Source: Prochlorococcus sp. AG-409-L18 (GTDB lineage: Bacteria; Cyanobacteriota; Cyanobacteriia; PCC-6307; Cyanobiaceae). Taken from it: a DNA stretch of 64,000 nucleotides. The stretch spans positions 37,737 to 101,736 of the forward strand of contig QCKG01000006.1 of NCBI GenBank assembly GCA_003215535.1, given 5' to 3'. Under the pieces are notes generated by a model. The model did no database searches. It saw nothing but the letters and a program-made list of their open reading frames with translations, and was not told where the DNA came from. Every line of letters starts with the position of its first letter. Position 1 is the first letter of the stretch. The position numbers and the translations under genes were made by a program. Positions 63,527 to 64,000 of the stretch are shown one piece after another.

Positions 63527-63575
63527 TGCTTTGGGAGCACTAGGTCGCAGGTTCGAATCCTGTCGCCCCGACTGG
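63527..63575 (+). repeat. attR: right attachment repeat (partial tRNA-Pro)
   Basis: An exact 49-base copy of 43644-43692, comprising the 3' part of tRNA-Pro from the anticodon arm. The 5' half of a tRNA is absent, so it is a repeat and not a second tRNA gene. Confidence 0.95.
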
Positions 63576-63670
63576 GTTCTCACGTATTAGGAAAAGTGGC
63601 GGGTGACGTTTGGGTGACGTTTCCGTCTAGCGTTCTCTACTGGCTTGTCGTCTAGAAGCCTTGCGGGGAC

Positions 63671-63772
63671 TTAGTCCTCGTCTATTTGAACGACTCTGAT
63701 TCTCAGCCCTACATAGAGAAGAATCCCTCCTACCAATGGAGCCCATAATTGCCAGTGACCAAGGCCATCCAT
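63671..63772 (-). CDS. Small membrane protein (33 aa), host chromosome
   Basis: This mini-gene starts at ATG 63772 and encodes 33 residues: DGLGHWQLWAPLVGG, a membrane helix (ILLYVGLRIRVV) and an acidic end. It directly follows the leftward gene at 63773 with no gap, which supports co-translation. No family is recognised. Confidence 0.5.
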   Translation of the reverse strand: MDGLGHWQLWAPLVGGILLYVGLRIRVVQIDED

Positions 63773-63985
63773 TTATCTTTTGCCCATCATTGCTTTGAAT
63801 TGTTGGAACTCTCTGAACTGTTCCATCATTTCTGATTCCTCTACGTCGTCTTTCAATTTGAAAGGAGCTTCAGTTGTGTCTTTCTTCATTAGTGACTTTG
63901 CTTGAGGTTTCCAATTTGGATTTGCTTCGAGACCTAGAACGCTCATCACGACAAATAATCGGGCGTAATTATCAGCAAAATTCAT
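63773..63985 (-). CDS. Conserved small protein, host chromosome
   Basis: This gene of about 70 residues (ATG 63985; 63991 is an alternative) reads NFADNYARLFVVMSVLGLEA, KPQAKSLMKKD, and a Glu/Lys-rich tail. It is soluble and helical, and resembles small picocyanobacterial proteins of unknown function. It continues directly into the 33-residue membrane gene. Confidence 0.6.
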   Translation of the reverse strand: MNFADNYARLFVVMSVLGLEANPNWKPQAKSLMKKDTTEAPFKLKDDVEESEMMEQFREFQQFKAMMGKR

Positions 63986-64000
63986 TACCAATCTGGGTAG

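Larger units (their letters stand above)
63368..63670. other. Right-end non-coding region including attR
   Basis: About 300 bp without a gene, between the integrase and the host chromosome. It holds the palindromic box, CAATTCAATTC (63450-63460, shared with the left end), a GTTAAC (63476-63481) and attR. Beyond attR about 95 bp remain before the first host gene. Confidence 0.6.

Noticed and set aside
63527..63600. Second tRNA-Pro at the right end
   Set aside because: Only the 3' part from the anticodon arm is present; there is no 5' acceptor strand or D arm, so it is the attR repeat.
1..64000. CRISPR array or cas genes
   Set aside because: No series of regularly spaced identical repeats and no Cas-like proteins were seen.

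Overview
The window looks like a low-light-adapted Prochlorococcus (an inference). Supporting signs are low GC, a compact core gene order, chlP, pcyA, a Calvin-cycle class II aldolase, the bifunctional FBPase/SBPase GlpX, CcsA-type cytochrome c biogenesis, a DevBCA exporter and a DUF3104-type small protein. No taxonomic search was possible.

Positions 1 to about 38.4 kb are ordinary core chromosome. Carbon metabolism is concentrated here: aldolase, GlpX, ribulose-phosphate epimerase, 6-phosphogluconolactonase, 6-phosphogluconate dehydrogenase and ADP-glucose pyrophosphorylase. Also present are purine (purS-purQ), pyrimidine salvage (upp) and branched-chain amino acid (ilvD) genes, tetrapyrrole and chlorophyll genes (hemA, chlP, pcyA), sulfite reductase, translation (rpsB-tsf, glyS, typA) and envelope genes (lptB, LptF/G permease, two M15 D-Ala-D-Ala peptidases, devBCA). 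Many neighbours overlap by 1 to 4 bases (typA/DUF309, lptB/LptFG, devC/devA), which suggests coupled translation.

Positions 38.4 to 43.6 kb are a low-density stretch of small genes: an orphan Nif11-like peptide, an inverted pair of nearly identical small membrane proteins, a DUF3104 protein, a putative lipoprotein, and three copies of a short GGGTGATGGGG element.

Positions 43.6 to 63.6 kb are a mobile genomic island of about 19.9 kb. It is inserted in tRNA-Pro(TGG). The intact tRNA is at the left (43615-43688), and an exact 49-bp copy of its 3' part plus two flanking bases lies at the right (63527-63575). A tyrosine recombinase reads inward from the right end. This architecture matches the tRNA-integrating elements of marine picocyanobacteria known as tycheposons (inference). 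The island carries a RepA-like ATPase with two small HTH proteins, a DnaB-like helicase core, several exported proteins, a secreted nuclease and a set of very small membrane proteins. A tightly packed operon (49822-58144) encodes the DnaB-like helicase, two exported proteins, a radical SAM enzyme, an M28 peptidase, a membrane-anchored TPR protein and a 992-residue membrane-anchored protein with an RpoA-CTD-like domain. Downstream lie a membrane-anchored ClpP homologue lacking the catalytic Ser and His, an exported protein, an Mrr-nuclease/ParA fusion and a membrane-anchored GIY-YIG-like protein. No capsid, terminase or tail genes were seen. The 49.8-62 kb cargo is the best candidate for an undescribed system; its function is not known from sequence.

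After the right att repeat the host chromosome resumes with two small host-like genes.
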